The notes: generated by a model from the letters alone, not told the origin. Counted from the stretch's first letter, positions 26,395 to 34,850 are shown. The stretch is DNA of 64,000 nucleotides from CAWCAL01 sp963695075 (GCA_963695075.1 CAVOFR010000005.1:372001-436000), one strand, 5' to 3'. A program made the numbers and translations.

Positions 26395-26445
26395 GTGAAC
26401 CGCCGAGGGCCGTGAACCGCTGAGGGCCGTGAACCGCTGAGGGCA
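26395..26445 (+). repeat. 17-base direct repeat, three copies
   Basis: Three adjacent copies of GTGAACCGCTGAGGGCC, at 26395-26411 (CCGAGG variant), 26412-26428 and 26429-26445 (ending GGGCA). They occupy the divergent promoter region of the ABC exporter and the sterol-desaturase-like gene and end 19 bases before the start codon of the latter. Copies are near-identical, which suggests recent tandem duplication or a multi-site operator. Confidence 0.9.
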
Positions 26446-26464
26446 TGGCGCACGACAGAGAGGC

Positions 26465-27343
26465 ATGCACCCGAGCCCCGTCGCCGTTGCCGCTCCGGCG
26501 CCGTCGTCGCTGCCCGGACCCCGACTGACCCGGGCGGGCCGTCGGCTCGTCGCCATCGGTCTCTTCCTCGTCGCCGCCATCGCCGCCGCGGCCGGTCTCG
26601 CCCCGGCCGGTGCCTACGTCGGCGGTGTCCTCCTGTACATGCCGCTCGAACGGCTCTTCCGCCGCCACGACCAGGACGTCCTCCGCCCCGAGTACACCAC
26701 CGACGTCCTGCACCTGTACCTGACTCCGGTGGTGACGATCATCGTCGGCATCGTCCCCCTGGTGATCGCCTTCGTCCTGTTGTCGCCGATTCCGACCCTC
26801 GGACCGCTCCTGGCCGAGCAGCCCCGCTGGCTCCAGTTCGTCGAGATCCTGCTGATCGGTGATATGGCCGGCTACTGGCTGCACCGGGCCCAGCACGAGA
26901 TCCCGTTCCTGTGGCGGTTCCACAAGATCCACCACTCGTCGCGCCGCCTCGACTGGCTGGCCGGTGCCCGCTCGCACCCGGGCGGGATCATCACGGTCAC
27001 GGCGCTGGCCATCGCCCCCGCCTACCTGGTCGGATTCGACGAGACGGTGCTCGGTGGATTCGCGGTGGTCCGGGCCTTGTGGGGTGTGCTCTTCCACGCC
27101 AACGTCCGATGGCGCATGCGGGTGCTCGACGGCCTGCTGGTGACACCGGAGTTCCATCACTGGCACCACAGCCGCGAAGCCGAGGCGATCAACCACGACT
27201 ACGGCGGATTCCTCCCCTGGTGGGACATGATGTTCGGGACCTACTACATGCCTAAGGGCGTGCGGCCGACGGAATACGGAGTCGACGAAGTCGTGCCTTC
27301 CGGATGGTGGGCGCAGATGAAGTATCCCCTGAAGCACACCTGA
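26465..27343 (+). CDS. Sterol desaturase/fatty acid hydroxylase family protein
   Basis: A 292-residue di-iron integral membrane oxygenase. Three to four helices come first, then the histidine boxes: HRAQHEIPFLWRFHKIHHSS around residues 140-159, a second histidine near HANVRW, and HHWHHS near 235-240. The box pattern HxxxH, HxxHH, HxxHH is intact. Members hydroxylate or desaturate sterols, carotenoids or lipids; the substrate here is unknown. The gene is 10 bases upstream of the ECF sigma gene and in the same direction, so the two could be co-transcribed. Confidence 0.88.
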   Translation: MHPSPVAVAAPAPSSLPGPRLTRAGRRLVAIGLFLVAAIAAAAGLAPAGAYVGGVLLYMPLERLFRRHDQDVLRPEYTTDVLHLYLTPVVTIIVGIVPLVIAFVLLSPIPTLGPLLAEQPRWLQFVEILLIGDMAGYWLHRAQHEIPFLWRFHKIHHSSRRLDWLAGARSHPGGIITVTALAIAPAYLVGFDETVLGGFAVVRALWGVLFHANVRWRMRVLDGLLVTPEFHHWHHSREAEAINHDYGGFLPWWDMMFGTYYMPKGVRPTEYGVDEVVPSGWWAQMKYPLKHT

Positions 27344-27353
27344 GACGGAGCCG

Positions 27354-27890
27354 ATGCAGAGCTGGCACGAAACGGGGGACGACCGGGCGGTGCTGGCGCG
27401 CGTCGCCGGTGGCGATCGAGCCGCGCTCGAGCAGCTGTACCGGGCCCACGCCGGCTGGATCACCGCTCGACTCCAGGGCCGCTGCGGCGATCCCGACATC
27501 GTCGACCTGGCCGTCCAGGACACGTTCGTGGCCGTCTGGAACAGGGGCGCCAAGTCCTACCGGGGTACCGGTGAGGTCGCGGCCTGGCTGTGGGGTATCG
27601 CCGTGCGGCGGTTGGTCGACCAGCTCCGGCGGCGTCGGCCGACCCCCTCGGACCAGCTCCCCACCGAGGCAGCCGCCTCGGCCGAACAGGAAGTGATCGA
27701 CGGTGGCGCCCATGGCCGTCTGGCCCAGATGTTCGAGTGGTTGCCCGGCGACCTCCAGGCCGTCCTCCAGGCGACGGCCATCGATGGCCTCACCACCCGC
27801 GAAGCCGCTGAGCTCCTGGGCGTGCCCCAGGGGACCGTCAAGACGCGCCTGATGCGAGCTCGTCGAGAACTGAAGGAGCATCTGACATGA
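27354..27890 (+). CDS. ECF-type RNA polymerase sigma factor
   Basis: A 178-residue group-4 sigma factor. Region 2 lies at about 15-85, with DLAVQDTFVAVW and AAWLWGIAVRRLVDQLRR. Region 4 at about 118-175 carries the helix-turn-helix LTTREAAELLGVPQGTVKTR. A linker of about 25 residues separates them, and region 3 is absent as expected. It overlaps the next gene by ATGA. No zinc-finger anti-sigma factor is recognisable next to it; the coupled membrane protein is the only candidate partner. Its target promoters are unknown but often include its own. Confidence 0.92.
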   Translation: MQSWHETGDDRAVLARVAGGDRAALEQLYRAHAGWITARLQGRCGDPDIVDLAVQDTFVAVWNRGAKSYRGTGEVAAWLWGIAVRRLVDQLRRRRPTPSDQLPTEAAASAEQEVIDGGAHGRLAQMFEWLPGDLQAVLQATAIDGLTTREAAELLGVPQGTVKTRLMRARRELKEHLT

Positions 27891-28681
27891 CGATCGATCC
27901 GGCTCTGGCCGGCATGACCGACCCGACCGAAGCGCTGGCCGTGGCTCGCTACCGGGAGCTGTACGCATCGGCCGAACGGTCCGGACCGGTCGGCGTTCCG
28001 GACCGGCGGCTCGACGCCAACTGGCGCTCGATCGGCATGGAGCTGGATGCTCCCCGTCCCGGCGTTGTCGAACGGGCGCTGCGCCGGTTCGGCCTGCCCG
28101 AGCGAATCGGGCGTCTCCTCGTGTCCACCCCGGCGTTGCGCCGAGGGTGGTACCTGGCCACCGCCATCGCGATGGTCTTCGCTCTCGCCGCCGCCAACCC
28201 CGACAACGGTCGTGAGAACCTCACCGCCTTCCTGATGGTCGCCCCTCTCGTGCCGGTGGCCGGTGTCGCTCTGGCCTATGGGCCGGTCGTCGATCCGATG
28301 CACGAGATCTCGCTGGCCACCCCGCTGAGCGGCCTGCGTCTGGTGGCGATCCGCACGGTCGCCGTCGCGGCCATCGCTCTGCCGGTCGTGGCGGTCACGG
28401 CGGCCGCCCTTCCGCCCGGACCCCTCACGGTGGGGATGTGGCTCGTGCCCAGCATGGCACTCTCGGCGCTGTGTCTCGCTCTCACGACGTTCGTGACCCC
28501 CCGGACCGCCGCGGCGAGCGTCGCGATCGGCTGGTTCCTCGTGGCGTCTGGGCTCGGGCGGTCCGGCGGCCCCGACCTGTCGGGCTTCGGGCCGGCGACG
28601 CAGCTCACCCTGGTGGCGATCGGCGCTGCCGCCGCGGCGACGATCACGATCCGGCGGCGCCGATTCGAGGTGGTGGCATGA
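27887..28681 (+). CDS. Unrecognised multi-span membrane protein, likely ABC exporter subunit
   Basis: A 264-residue protein: a soluble N-terminal part of about 85 residues, then about six helices (for example WYLATAIAMVFALAAA near 85-100 and AFLMVAPLVPVAGVALAYG near 112-130), ending in a basic tail RRRRFEVVA. I do not recognise a family. It is translationally coupled to the ECF sigma factor upstream (ATGA) and to the ABC ATPase downstream (ATGA at 28678-28681). It may therefore be the membrane half of an ABC-2-like exporter, or a membrane partner that restrains the sigma factor through its N-terminal part. Both roles are inference from context. Confidence 0.72.
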   Translation: MTIDPALAGMTDPTEALAVARYRELYASAERSGPVGVPDRRLDANWRSIGMELDAPRPGVVERALRRFGLPERIGRLLVSTPALRRGWYLATAIAMVFALAAANPDNGRENLTAFLMVAPLVPVAGVALAYGPVVDPMHEISLATPLSGLRLVAIRTVAVAAIALPVVAVTAAALPPGPLTVGMWLVPSMALSALCLALTTFVTPRTAAASVAIGWFLVASGLGRSGGPDLSGFGPATQLTLVAIGAAAAATITIRRRRFEVVA

Positions 28682-29431
28682 TCCCCGCGTCGGTCGCGGT
28701 CAGTGACGTGTCCCACTCCTTCGGGTCGCGGTCCGCGCTCCAACAAGTCTCGCTGAGCTTGAACGGCGGGATCACCGCGCTTCTCGGACCGAACGGCGCC
28801 GGCAAGACGACGCTCATCCGGACGATGGCCACGACGCTGCGGTGGTCGCAGGGCTCGATCCATGTCGACGGCCTGGACGCGGGCATGCGTGCAGCCCCGG
28901 ACCGAGATCCGGCGCCGTCTGGGATTCCTTCCCCAACTGGTCCGCTTCCCGACCCGCGCGCTGGTCTTCGACGTGCTGGATGTCATGGCGGTGCACAAGG
29001 AACTGGGTGACGCCCGCACCCGGCGCCGCGAGATCGGCCGGGTCGCCCATCTCGTCGGGCTCGACGGCGAGCTGCGGACGCGTGCGGGAGCGCTCTCGGT
29101 GGGCATGGCGCGGCGGCTCGGGATCGCTCAGGCGCTCCTCGGGTCGCCCCGGCTGCTGCTGCTCGACGAGCCGATGGCCGGTCTGGATCCGGAGGCACGG
29201 ATGCGGTTGCGCGGCGTGTTGGCCTACCTGGGCCGATCGACCACGATCGTGCTCAGCACCCACCTGGTCGGCGAGGCTGCGGCGTTGGCCGATCGGCTCG
29301 TCGTGTTGCGCGACGGACGGATCGTGTTCGACGGGTCGCCGACCCAGCTGGCGGCCCGGGCCGGCGGACAGGCGCCTACCGCCGAGGATGGCTACCTGGT
29401 GCTCGGCGGCCAATGGCCCCCGGGTCCCTGA
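28678..29431 (+). pseudogene. ABC transporter ATP-binding protein, frameshifted
   Basis: An ABC ATPase split over two reading frames. The first frame (from ATG 28678) gives VAVSDVSHSFGSRSALQQ and Walker A LLGPNGAGKTTLIR, then goes astray after about residue 70 and stops near 29010. The rest lies in the +1 frame: RRRLGFLPQ (the Q-loop), the signature-like ALSVGMARRLGIAQAL, Walker B LLLLDEPMAGLDPE, and switch His in LSTHLV, to the stop at 29429-29431. One extra base between about 28870 and 28915 explains it, for example in the run GCCCCGG. The change may be a real mutation or a sequence error. Without it this would be a 250-residue ATPase working with the membrane protein at 27887. Its stop lies in the palindrome at 29429. 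Confidence 0.8.
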
Positions 29432-29467
29432 GTGCGTTATCGGGGACAGACCCCGATAACGCACTCA
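29429..29467. repeat. Palindrome, GTGCGTT family, copy 3; carries both stop codons
   Basis: Perfect 17-base arms, TGAGTGCGTTATCGGGG (29429-29445) and its inverse (29451-29467), around the loop ACAGA. The left TGA is the stop of the ABC ATPase and the right TCA that of the acyl-CoA ligase on the other strand. This is the most regular copy of the family. Confidence 0.93.
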
Positions 29468-31090
29468 ACCGGCGGTGGCGCGGGTCTTCAGGGCTTCGCG
29501 GTCGATCTTGTTGCCGGCGGTGTTCAGGGGGAGCTCGTCGACGACGATGACCCGTCGGGGGGCCTTGTAGTTGGCCATCGTGTCCCTCGACCAGGACACC
29601 AGCTCGTCGGGATCGATCGTCGCCCCGCTCGCCGCGACGACGAACGCCACGCCCACCTCGCCCATCCGCTCGTCGGGCGTACCCACGACGGCCACCTGCC
29701 CGACCGCTTCGTGGCCCAGCATCAGGTTCTCGATCTCGGCCGGGTAGGCGTTGAACCCGCCGACGATGAACATGTCCTTCTTGCGGTCGGTGATGTCGAC
29801 GTTGCCCGCATCGTCCATCACCCCGATGTCGCCGGTCCGTAGCCAGCCATCGGCGTCGACCGCCTCGGCGGTGGCCTCGGGGTCGTCCAGGTAGCCCGCC
29901 ATCACGTTGTAGCCGCGGACCACGATCTCGCCCGGCTCGCCCCGGGGCACCTCGTTGCCGTCGTCGTCGGCGATGCGCACATCGACGTCGGGTATCGCCC
30001 GCCCCGAGGTGCCCGAGATGATCTCGGGCGGATCGTCGTGCCGACACATGGTGGCTATGCCGGTGGCTTCGGTGAGCCCGTATCCGGTCACGATGTTCTC
30101 GAAGCCCAGTCGCTCCCGCATGGCGTGGATCATCGGGACCGGAACCGGTGCTGCCCCCGTCACCGCCAATCGGAGCGAGGACATGTCGAACCGGTCGAGG
30201 TCGGGATGATTCAGGATCGTCTGGTAGATGGCGGGCGGTCCGGGGAGCATGCTGATCCTCTCCTCGGGAACGCGCCCCATCACGGTCGGGACATCGAAAA
30301 CCGCATGGGGGAGGATCGTGGCACCCTTCAGGAGGCAGGCCAGGATGCCGGCGTTGAGCCCGAACGAGTGCGAGAACGGGTTGATGATCAGGTAGCGATC
30401 GCCTCGCGTCAGACCGATCACGGTGCTCCAGGCGTCGTACGCTCGGACGGTCGCGCCGTGACGGAGCATCACGCCCTTGGGTCGGCCGGTCGTGCCGGAG
30501 GTGAACATGATGTTGGCGATGTCGTCGGCTTCGACGGCCGCACTGCGGGTGTCGACCTCCGTCGTCGGGACGTCGTCTCCGGCGGCCAGGAAGTCGGCGA
30601 AGGTCTGTCGGTCCCCACCGGCGGTCCCACGCAACGCGATCACTCTCTCGAGAGCCGGGAGATCGGTTTCGACCTCGTCGAGGAGCGAGGCGAAGTCCGT
30701 GTCGAGGAAGTCGGTGACCGTGAACAGGAGCTTGGATCCGGTGCGGCTCAGGATGTCGGCGGCTTCGGCACCCTTGAGGCGCGTGCTGATCGGAACGACG
30801 ATCGCCCCGACGCTGTGTACCCCCAGGGCCAGCGCCGCCCATTCCCAGATGTTCGGGGCCCACAGGCACACCCGATCAGCGGGCTCCACTCCCGCGGCGA
30901 TGAGAGCACGACCCGAATCCATGACGCGATCGGCGAGCTCGGCGAAGGTCAGACGGAGGTCGTTTCCCTCGGCGTCACGGTCGACCATGCCCTCGAGATC
31001 ACCGAATCGTTCGGCGGCCCGGCGCACGACGGCAGGGATGGTGGCGACCCCGTCGAGGGGGTCCCGATCGGACGACTGAGGTTCGCTCAT
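29465..31090 (-). CDS. Acyl-CoA synthetase, FadD3-like AMP-binding enzyme
   Basis: A 541-residue adenylate-forming acyl-CoA ligase. The phosphate-binding motif is FTSGTTGRPKGVML (about 193-206), the acyl-binding and adenylation motif GYGLTEATG, and the hinge motif GWLRTGDIG is followed by DRKKDMFIVGGFN. The catalytic lysine lies in NKIDREALK at the C-terminus. Sequence features such as INPFSHSFGLNAGILACLLKG resemble FadD3, which in actinobacteria activates a steroid ring-degradation intermediate; the substrate assignment is inference. The stop codon lies inside the 29429 palindrome. It is divergent from the folate gene at 31162. Confidence 0.92.
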   Translation of the reverse strand: MSEPQSSDRDPLDGVATIPAVVRRAAERFGDLEGMVDRDAEGNDLRLTFAELADRVMDSGRALIAAGVEPADRVCLWAPNIWEWAALALGVHSVGAIVVPISTRLKGAEAADILSRTGSKLLFTVTDFLDTDFASLLDEVETDLPALERVIALRGTAGGDRQTFADFLAAGDDVPTTEVDTRSAAVEADDIANIMFTSGTTGRPKGVMLRHGATVRAYDAWSTVIGLTRGDRYLIINPFSHSFGLNAGILACLLKGATILPHAVFDVPTVMGRVPEERISMLPGPPAIYQTILNHPDLDRFDMSSLRLAVTGAAPVPVPMIHAMRERLGFENIVTGYGLTEATGIATMCRHDDPPEIISGTSGRAIPDVDVRIADDDGNEVPRGEPGEIVVRGYNVMAGYLDDPEATAEAVDADGWLRTGDIGVMDDAGNVDITDRKKDMFIVGGFNAYPAEIENLMLGHEAVGQVAVVGTPDERMGEVGVAFVVAASGATIDPDELVSWSRDTMANYKAPRRVIVVDELPLNTAGNKIDREALKTRATAG

Positions 31091-31161
31091 GCCGCAGAAC
31101 CTACCGCGGCCGCGAGGACGCCCGGAAGGGTCCGGGCTTGGCCCGGATAGCGTCCGAGGCG

Positions 31162-33858
31162 ATGATCCGCGAGCAGGTGGCCGCTCTGGCCGATGCCGAC
31201 CTCTGGTCCGAGCCTCTCTCGCCGGCCGGCGCCTCGCCCGGAGAGGTGCTCGCCTCGGTGGCCGAGGACGGCCATGGGTTCGCGCTCACCGGGCGGTGGG
31301 CCGGATCGGCCGCCATCGTCGGTTCCGATCCGCTGTTGCTGCTGCCACCGGGCGAGGATCCCTTCGACCACCTGGTGTACACGGGCGGCACTCCGGGCGG
31401 AGCGGTCGGAGGCGGCTGGTTCGGCATGCTCGGCTACCAACTGGGGGCCCGCGTCGAGGCCCTCCCTCCCTCCCCACCGCGACCGGTCCCGCTCGACCCC
31501 GCGTGGCTCGGCCTCTACGACCACGTCCTGCGTCTCGATCACCAGGGTCGGTGGTGGTTCGAGGCCCTGGTGACCCCCGACCGGCAGATCGCCCTGGAGC
31601 AGCGTCTGCGCACGCTGAGGCTGCGGCTCGAACGGTTGCCGGGTCCGCCGGGCCCCTTCGGCTGCGGGCCGTTGCGATCCAGCCCGGATCCCGCCACCCA
31701 CATCGATCGGGTGACCCGCCTCGTCGAACACGTACATGCGGGGAATATCTTCCAGGCCAATCTGTGCATGCGGCTCGAAGGTCGGTTCGATGGCAGCCCC
31801 CTCGCCGCGTTCCGCACGGCCGAGGCGAGGCTTCGGCCGGCCCACGCCGCGTTCTTCGACATGGGAGATCGCGCCGTGGTGAGCCTCTCGCCCGAGCTGT
31901 TCCTGCGCCGGTCCGGTCGACGGGTCACCACCAGCCCGATCAAGGGGACGATCCGTCGCGACGAGGCCGACCCCGACGCGGCCGAGGCGGCCCGGGCGTC
32001 GTTGGCCGCATCGGCCAAGGACCGAGCCGAGAACGTCATGATCGTCGACCTCATGCGCAACGACCTCTCGCGCGTGTGTGCAGCCGGCACGGTGCAAGCT
32101 CCCGACCTGGCCCGGGTCGAGGCCCACCCGGGTCTGTGGCATCTGGTGTCCGACGTCGAGGGGACCTTGTCCGATGGCGTGGACGACGGTGCGCTGCTCC
32201 GCGCCTGCTTTCCTCCCGGATCGGTCACGGGTGCCCCCAAGGTCCGGGCGATGGAGCTGATCAACCACCTCGAGTCCACCGGCCGGGAGGCGTACACGGG
32301 CGCGGTCGGATTCAGCAGCCCGCTGGCCGGCCTGGAGATGAGCGTGGTGATTCGCACCTTCGAATTCGGACGCGACCGGGTGTGGCTCGGCGTCGGGGGC
32401 GGGATCGTGGCGGACTCGGACCCCGCGGCCGAGTACGAGGAGTGTCTGGCCAAAGCCGAGCCGTTGGTCGCAGCGCTCGGATCCGTGATCGCCGATCCCC
32501 GCGGTGGACCGGCAGCGATCCCGGACGACGTCCCGGCGGGTCTGTTCGAGACGATGCTCGTGGTCGACGGCGTCGTGATCGAGTTGCACCAGCATCTCGC
32601 CCGACTGCAATCAAGTGTGACCGAGCTCCACGGAGCTGCCATCCCCGAAGACCTGGCCGAACGGGTCCAGCTGATGGCCCGCGGTCTGGCCGGCGGACGC
32701 CACCGTCTGCGGGTTGACCTCGTGTCCGACGCCGACGAGCTCGTGGCCGAGCTCTCGACGACAGCGGCCGAGGTGATCGACGAGCCCAAGAGACTCCACC
32801 GCCTCGACCGCCCCGGGGGCCACGGCGGACACAAGGTGGCTCGGCGCGACCGGCTCGCCACCCCCGACGGGACCGAAGCCCTGCTCGTCGACGGCGACCT
32901 CGTCCTCGAAGCCGGTTGGGGGAACGTCTTCGCCGTGTCGGGGAGGCGGATCGTCACTCCTCCGGCCGACGGTCGCATCCTGGCCGGCACGGTTCGGTCG
33001 TGGGTCCTGAGGACCGCGTCACTCCTGGGGCTGTCGGCCCACGAGGTCCCTGTCACGGTCGAGCATCTCGCCGGAGCCGACGAGGTCTTCGTCTGCAGTT
33101 CGGTCCGCGGAATCCAGTCGGTGATCGGCTGTCCCGGCGTCGGAGCATGGTCACCCGGCCCGGTCACCCGTCGACTGATCGAGGCCCGGAACGATCACGT
33201 TCGACGGTTCGTCGACCAGCACAGCGGCTGGGTCGACCGGGCTCGGGATCCCTGGCCGTCGCGCGGCCCGCTCGGGTCCGGCCGACTCGTCGTGGTCGAC
33301 AACTACGACTCGTTCACGTTCAACCTGGTCCATCACCTGGGCCAGCTCGGGGCCGACCCGGTCATCGTCCGCAACGACGAGGTCTCGACGGCCGAGATCA
33401 TGGCGGCGCGCCCGCGCGGGATCGTACTGTCGCCGGGGCCGGCCGGTCCCGACGATGCCGGCATCTGCGTCGAGCTGGTCGATGCCCTCGCCCCGTCGAT
33501 CCCACTCCTCGGAGTCTGCCTGGGTCACCAGTGCCTGGGAGCGGCCCACGGCGCAAAGGTCGTCCGGGCCCCCGAGGTCGTCCACGGGAAGGTCTCCGAG
33601 GTTCATCACGACGGTCGGGGGGTCTTCCGGGGACTACCCGATCCGCTGGTCGCGACCCGCTACCACTCTCTCATGGTCGATGAGGGCACCCTCCCCGCCG
33701 AGCTGAGGGTGACCGCTCGCAGCCACGACGGTCTCGTCATGGGTCTCCGCCACACCACTCACCCGCACTACGGGGTGCAGTTCCATCCCGAGTCGGTGCT
33801 GACTCGTCATGGTCTGGACCTGCTGGCCAACTTCCTCGCTGCGACCGGGAACTGCTAG
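31162..33858 (+). CDS. PabB-PabC-PabA triple fusion: aminodeoxychorismate synthase with aminodeoxychorismate lyase
   Basis: An 898-residue protein that could make 4-aminobenzoate, a folate precursor, from chorismate and glutamine on one chain. Residues 1 to about 445 are the chorismate-binding PabB domain, with PIKGT (its Lys marks aminodeoxychorismate synthase rather than anthranilate synthase). About 455-690 is a class IV PLP fold (PabC-like) with the likely PLP lysine Lys558 in GGHKVARRD. About 706-898 is a class I glutamine amidotransferase with Cys786 (GVCLGHQ), His875 and Glu877 (VQFHPES). PabB-PabC and PabA-PabB fusions are well known; the order B-C-A in one chain is unusual to my knowledge. 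The start is the ATG at 31162; a TTG at 31138 is in frame. Confidence 0.9.
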   Translation: MIREQVAALADADLWSEPLSPAGASPGEVLASVAEDGHGFALTGRWAGSAAIVGSDPLLLLPPGEDPFDHLVYTGGTPGGAVGGGWFGMLGYQLGARVEALPPSPPRPVPLDPAWLGLYDHVLRLDHQGRWWFEALVTPDRQIALEQRLRTLRLRLERLPGPPGPFGCGPLRSSPDPATHIDRVTRLVEHVHAGNIFQANLCMRLEGRFDGSPLAAFRTAEARLRPAHAAFFDMGDRAVVSLSPELFLRRSGRRVTTSPIKGTIRRDEADPDAAEAARASLAASAKDRAENVMIVDLMRNDLSRVCAAGTVQAPDLARVEAHPGLWHLVSDVEGTLSDGVDDGALLRACFPPGSVTGAPKVRAMELINHLESTGREAYTGAVGFSSPLAGLEMSVVIRTFEFGRDRVWLGVGGGIVADSDPAAEYEECLAKAEPLVAALGSVIADPRGGPAAIPDDVPAGLFETMLVVDGVVIELHQHLARLQSSVTELHGAAIPEDLAERVQLMARGLAGGRHRLRVDLVSDADELVAELSTTAAEVIDEPKRLHRLDRPGGHGGHKVARRDRLATPDGTEALLVDGDLVLEAGWGNVFAVSGRRIVTPPADGRILAGTVRSWVLRTASLLGLSAHEVPVTVEHLAGADEVFVCSSVRGIQSVIGCPGVGAWSPGPVTRRLIEARNDHVRRFVDQHSGWVDRARDPWPSRGPLGSGRLVVVDNYDSFTFNLVHHLGQLGADPVIVRNDEVSTAEIMAARPRGIVLSPGPAGPDDAGICVELVDALAPSIPLLGVCLGHQCLGAAHGAKVVRAPEVVHGKVSEVHHDGRGVFRGLPDPLVATRYHSLMVDEGTLPAELRVTARSHDGLVMGLRHTTHPHYGVQFHPESVLTRHGLDLLANFLAATGNC

Positions 33859-33871
33859 ACGGAGCCACGGA

Positions 33872-33989
33872 GCGACTTGACGGAGCGGGGCCGCCCGGCC
33901 CGGCCGCAGGCCATGAGGGAGAGGCAATGAGCGACTTGACGGAGCGGGGCCGCCCGGCCCGGCCGCAGGCCATGAGGGAGAAGTAATGA
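33872..33989 (+). repeat. 59-base tandem duplication spanning the ribosome-binding site of the next gene
   Basis: Two copies, about 33872-33930 and 33931-33989, differing at two bases near their ends (GAGAGGCAATGAG against GAGAAGTAATGAG). Each carries a GC-rich inverted segment (GGGGCCGCCCGGCCCGGCCG), a GAGGGAGA ribosome-binding site and an ATG. Only the second ATG (33986) starts the crotonase; the first opens a 19-codon frame that ends on TAATG at that start. Confidence 0.9.
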
Positions 33990-34798
33990 GCCAACAACCT
34001 GCTGTCCTGATCGAGCGGGATGGTCACGTGGTGACGATCACACTGAACCGTCCGGAGAAGAAGAACGCGTTCAACCCCGAGATGCTGTGCCGTCTCGCCG
34101 ACGCCTGGGACATGATCGACGCCGACGTCGACATCCGGGCCGCCGTGGTCACCGGTGCCGGCGGCAACTTCTCGGCCGGGGCCGACCTGGACCGTCTGGT
34201 GGGTGCGCTGTTGGCCGGCGAGGATCCCCAGAACGAGTTCGAGGAGCGCATCCGCGACGACCTCTCGCTCATCTACAAGGGTTTTCTCAAGGAGCACGTG
34301 ACCGAGACGCCGATCCTCGCCGCGGTCGAGGGCTATTGCTACGCGGGCGGGACCGAGATCCTCCAGGCGTTCGACGTTCGGGTGGCCGGCGAGAACGCCG
34401 AGATCGCCATCTCCGAGGTGAAGCGCGGACTCTTCCCCATGTCGGCATCGACCGTCCGCCTGCCCCGGCAGATCCCGTACACCGTGGCGATGGAGATGCT
34501 GCTCGTCGGTGAGCCGATCAGCGGAACCCGCGCCGCCGAGATCGGCCTGGTGGGCCATGCCGTTCCCGACGGCCAGGCCCTGGCCAGAGCCCAGGACCTG
34601 GCCCGGGCCATCGCCGCGAACGGCCCGCTCGCGGTACGGAACGTGAAACGGTCCGTCATCGAGTCCCTCTGCCTTCCCGAAGCCGACGCTTTCGGGCGCG
34701 AAATGGAGCTGGGGATGGAGGTCATGGGCTCGAAGGACGCTCGCGAAGGCCCCAAGGCATTCCTCGAGAAGCGGGCCCCGAACTTCACCGGGGAGTAG
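33986..34798 (+). CDS. Enoyl-CoA hydratase/crotonase family protein
   Basis: A 270-residue crotonase-fold protein. The oxyanion-hole motifs are GAGGNFSAGADLDRLVG (about 53-69) and VEGYCYAGGTEILQAFDVRV. The catalytic region ISEVKRGLFPMSAS carries the Glu of the SEV/PE motif. The C-terminal segment LEKRAPNFTGE is typical of the full-length family. The ATG overlaps the stop of a 19-codon leader frame (TAATG) created by the 59-base duplication upstream. It is a separate gene from the crotonase at 8431, which is shorter and less canonical. The natural acyl-CoA is unknown. Confidence 0.92.
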   Translation: MSQQPAVLIERDGHVVTITLNRPEKKNAFNPEMLCRLADAWDMIDADVDIRAAVVTGAGGNFSAGADLDRLVGALLAGEDPQNEFEERIRDDLSLIYKGFLKEHVTETPILAAVEGYCYAGGTEILQAFDVRVAGENAEIAISEVKRGLFPMSASTVRLPRQIPYTVAMEMLLVGEPISGTRAAEIGLVGHAVPDGQALARAQDLARAIAANGPLAVRNVKRSVIESLCLPEADAFGREMELGMEVMGSKDAREGPKAFLEKRAPNFTGE

Positions 34799-34820
34799 GC
34801 CGTCCGGATCTTTGTCAACC

Positions 34821-34850
34821 ACGGAGCGTGGGAAACTTGCGTCGCTCCGT
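34821..34850. repeat. Inverted repeat after the crotonase gene
   Basis: Perfect eight-base arms ACGGAGCG (34821-34828) and CGCTCCGT (34843-34850), separated by 14 bases, 23 bases after the crotonase stop and about 86 bases before the next start. It may be a terminator for the crotonase or a regulatory site for the secreted protein; neither can be decided from sequence. Confidence 0.5.

Noticed and set aside
26395..26445. CRISPR array
   Set aside because: The 17-base units are adjacent without spacers, and no cas gene is present.
28678..29431. Programmed +1 frameshift in the ABC ATPase
   Set aside because: No slippery codon, stop at the shift point or downstream stimulatory structure is apparent; a simple one-base change explains it.
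33927..33986. 19-residue leader frame before the crotonase
   Set aside because: It arises from the 59-base duplication and has no conserved feature. I keep it as a possible coupling element, not as a gene.
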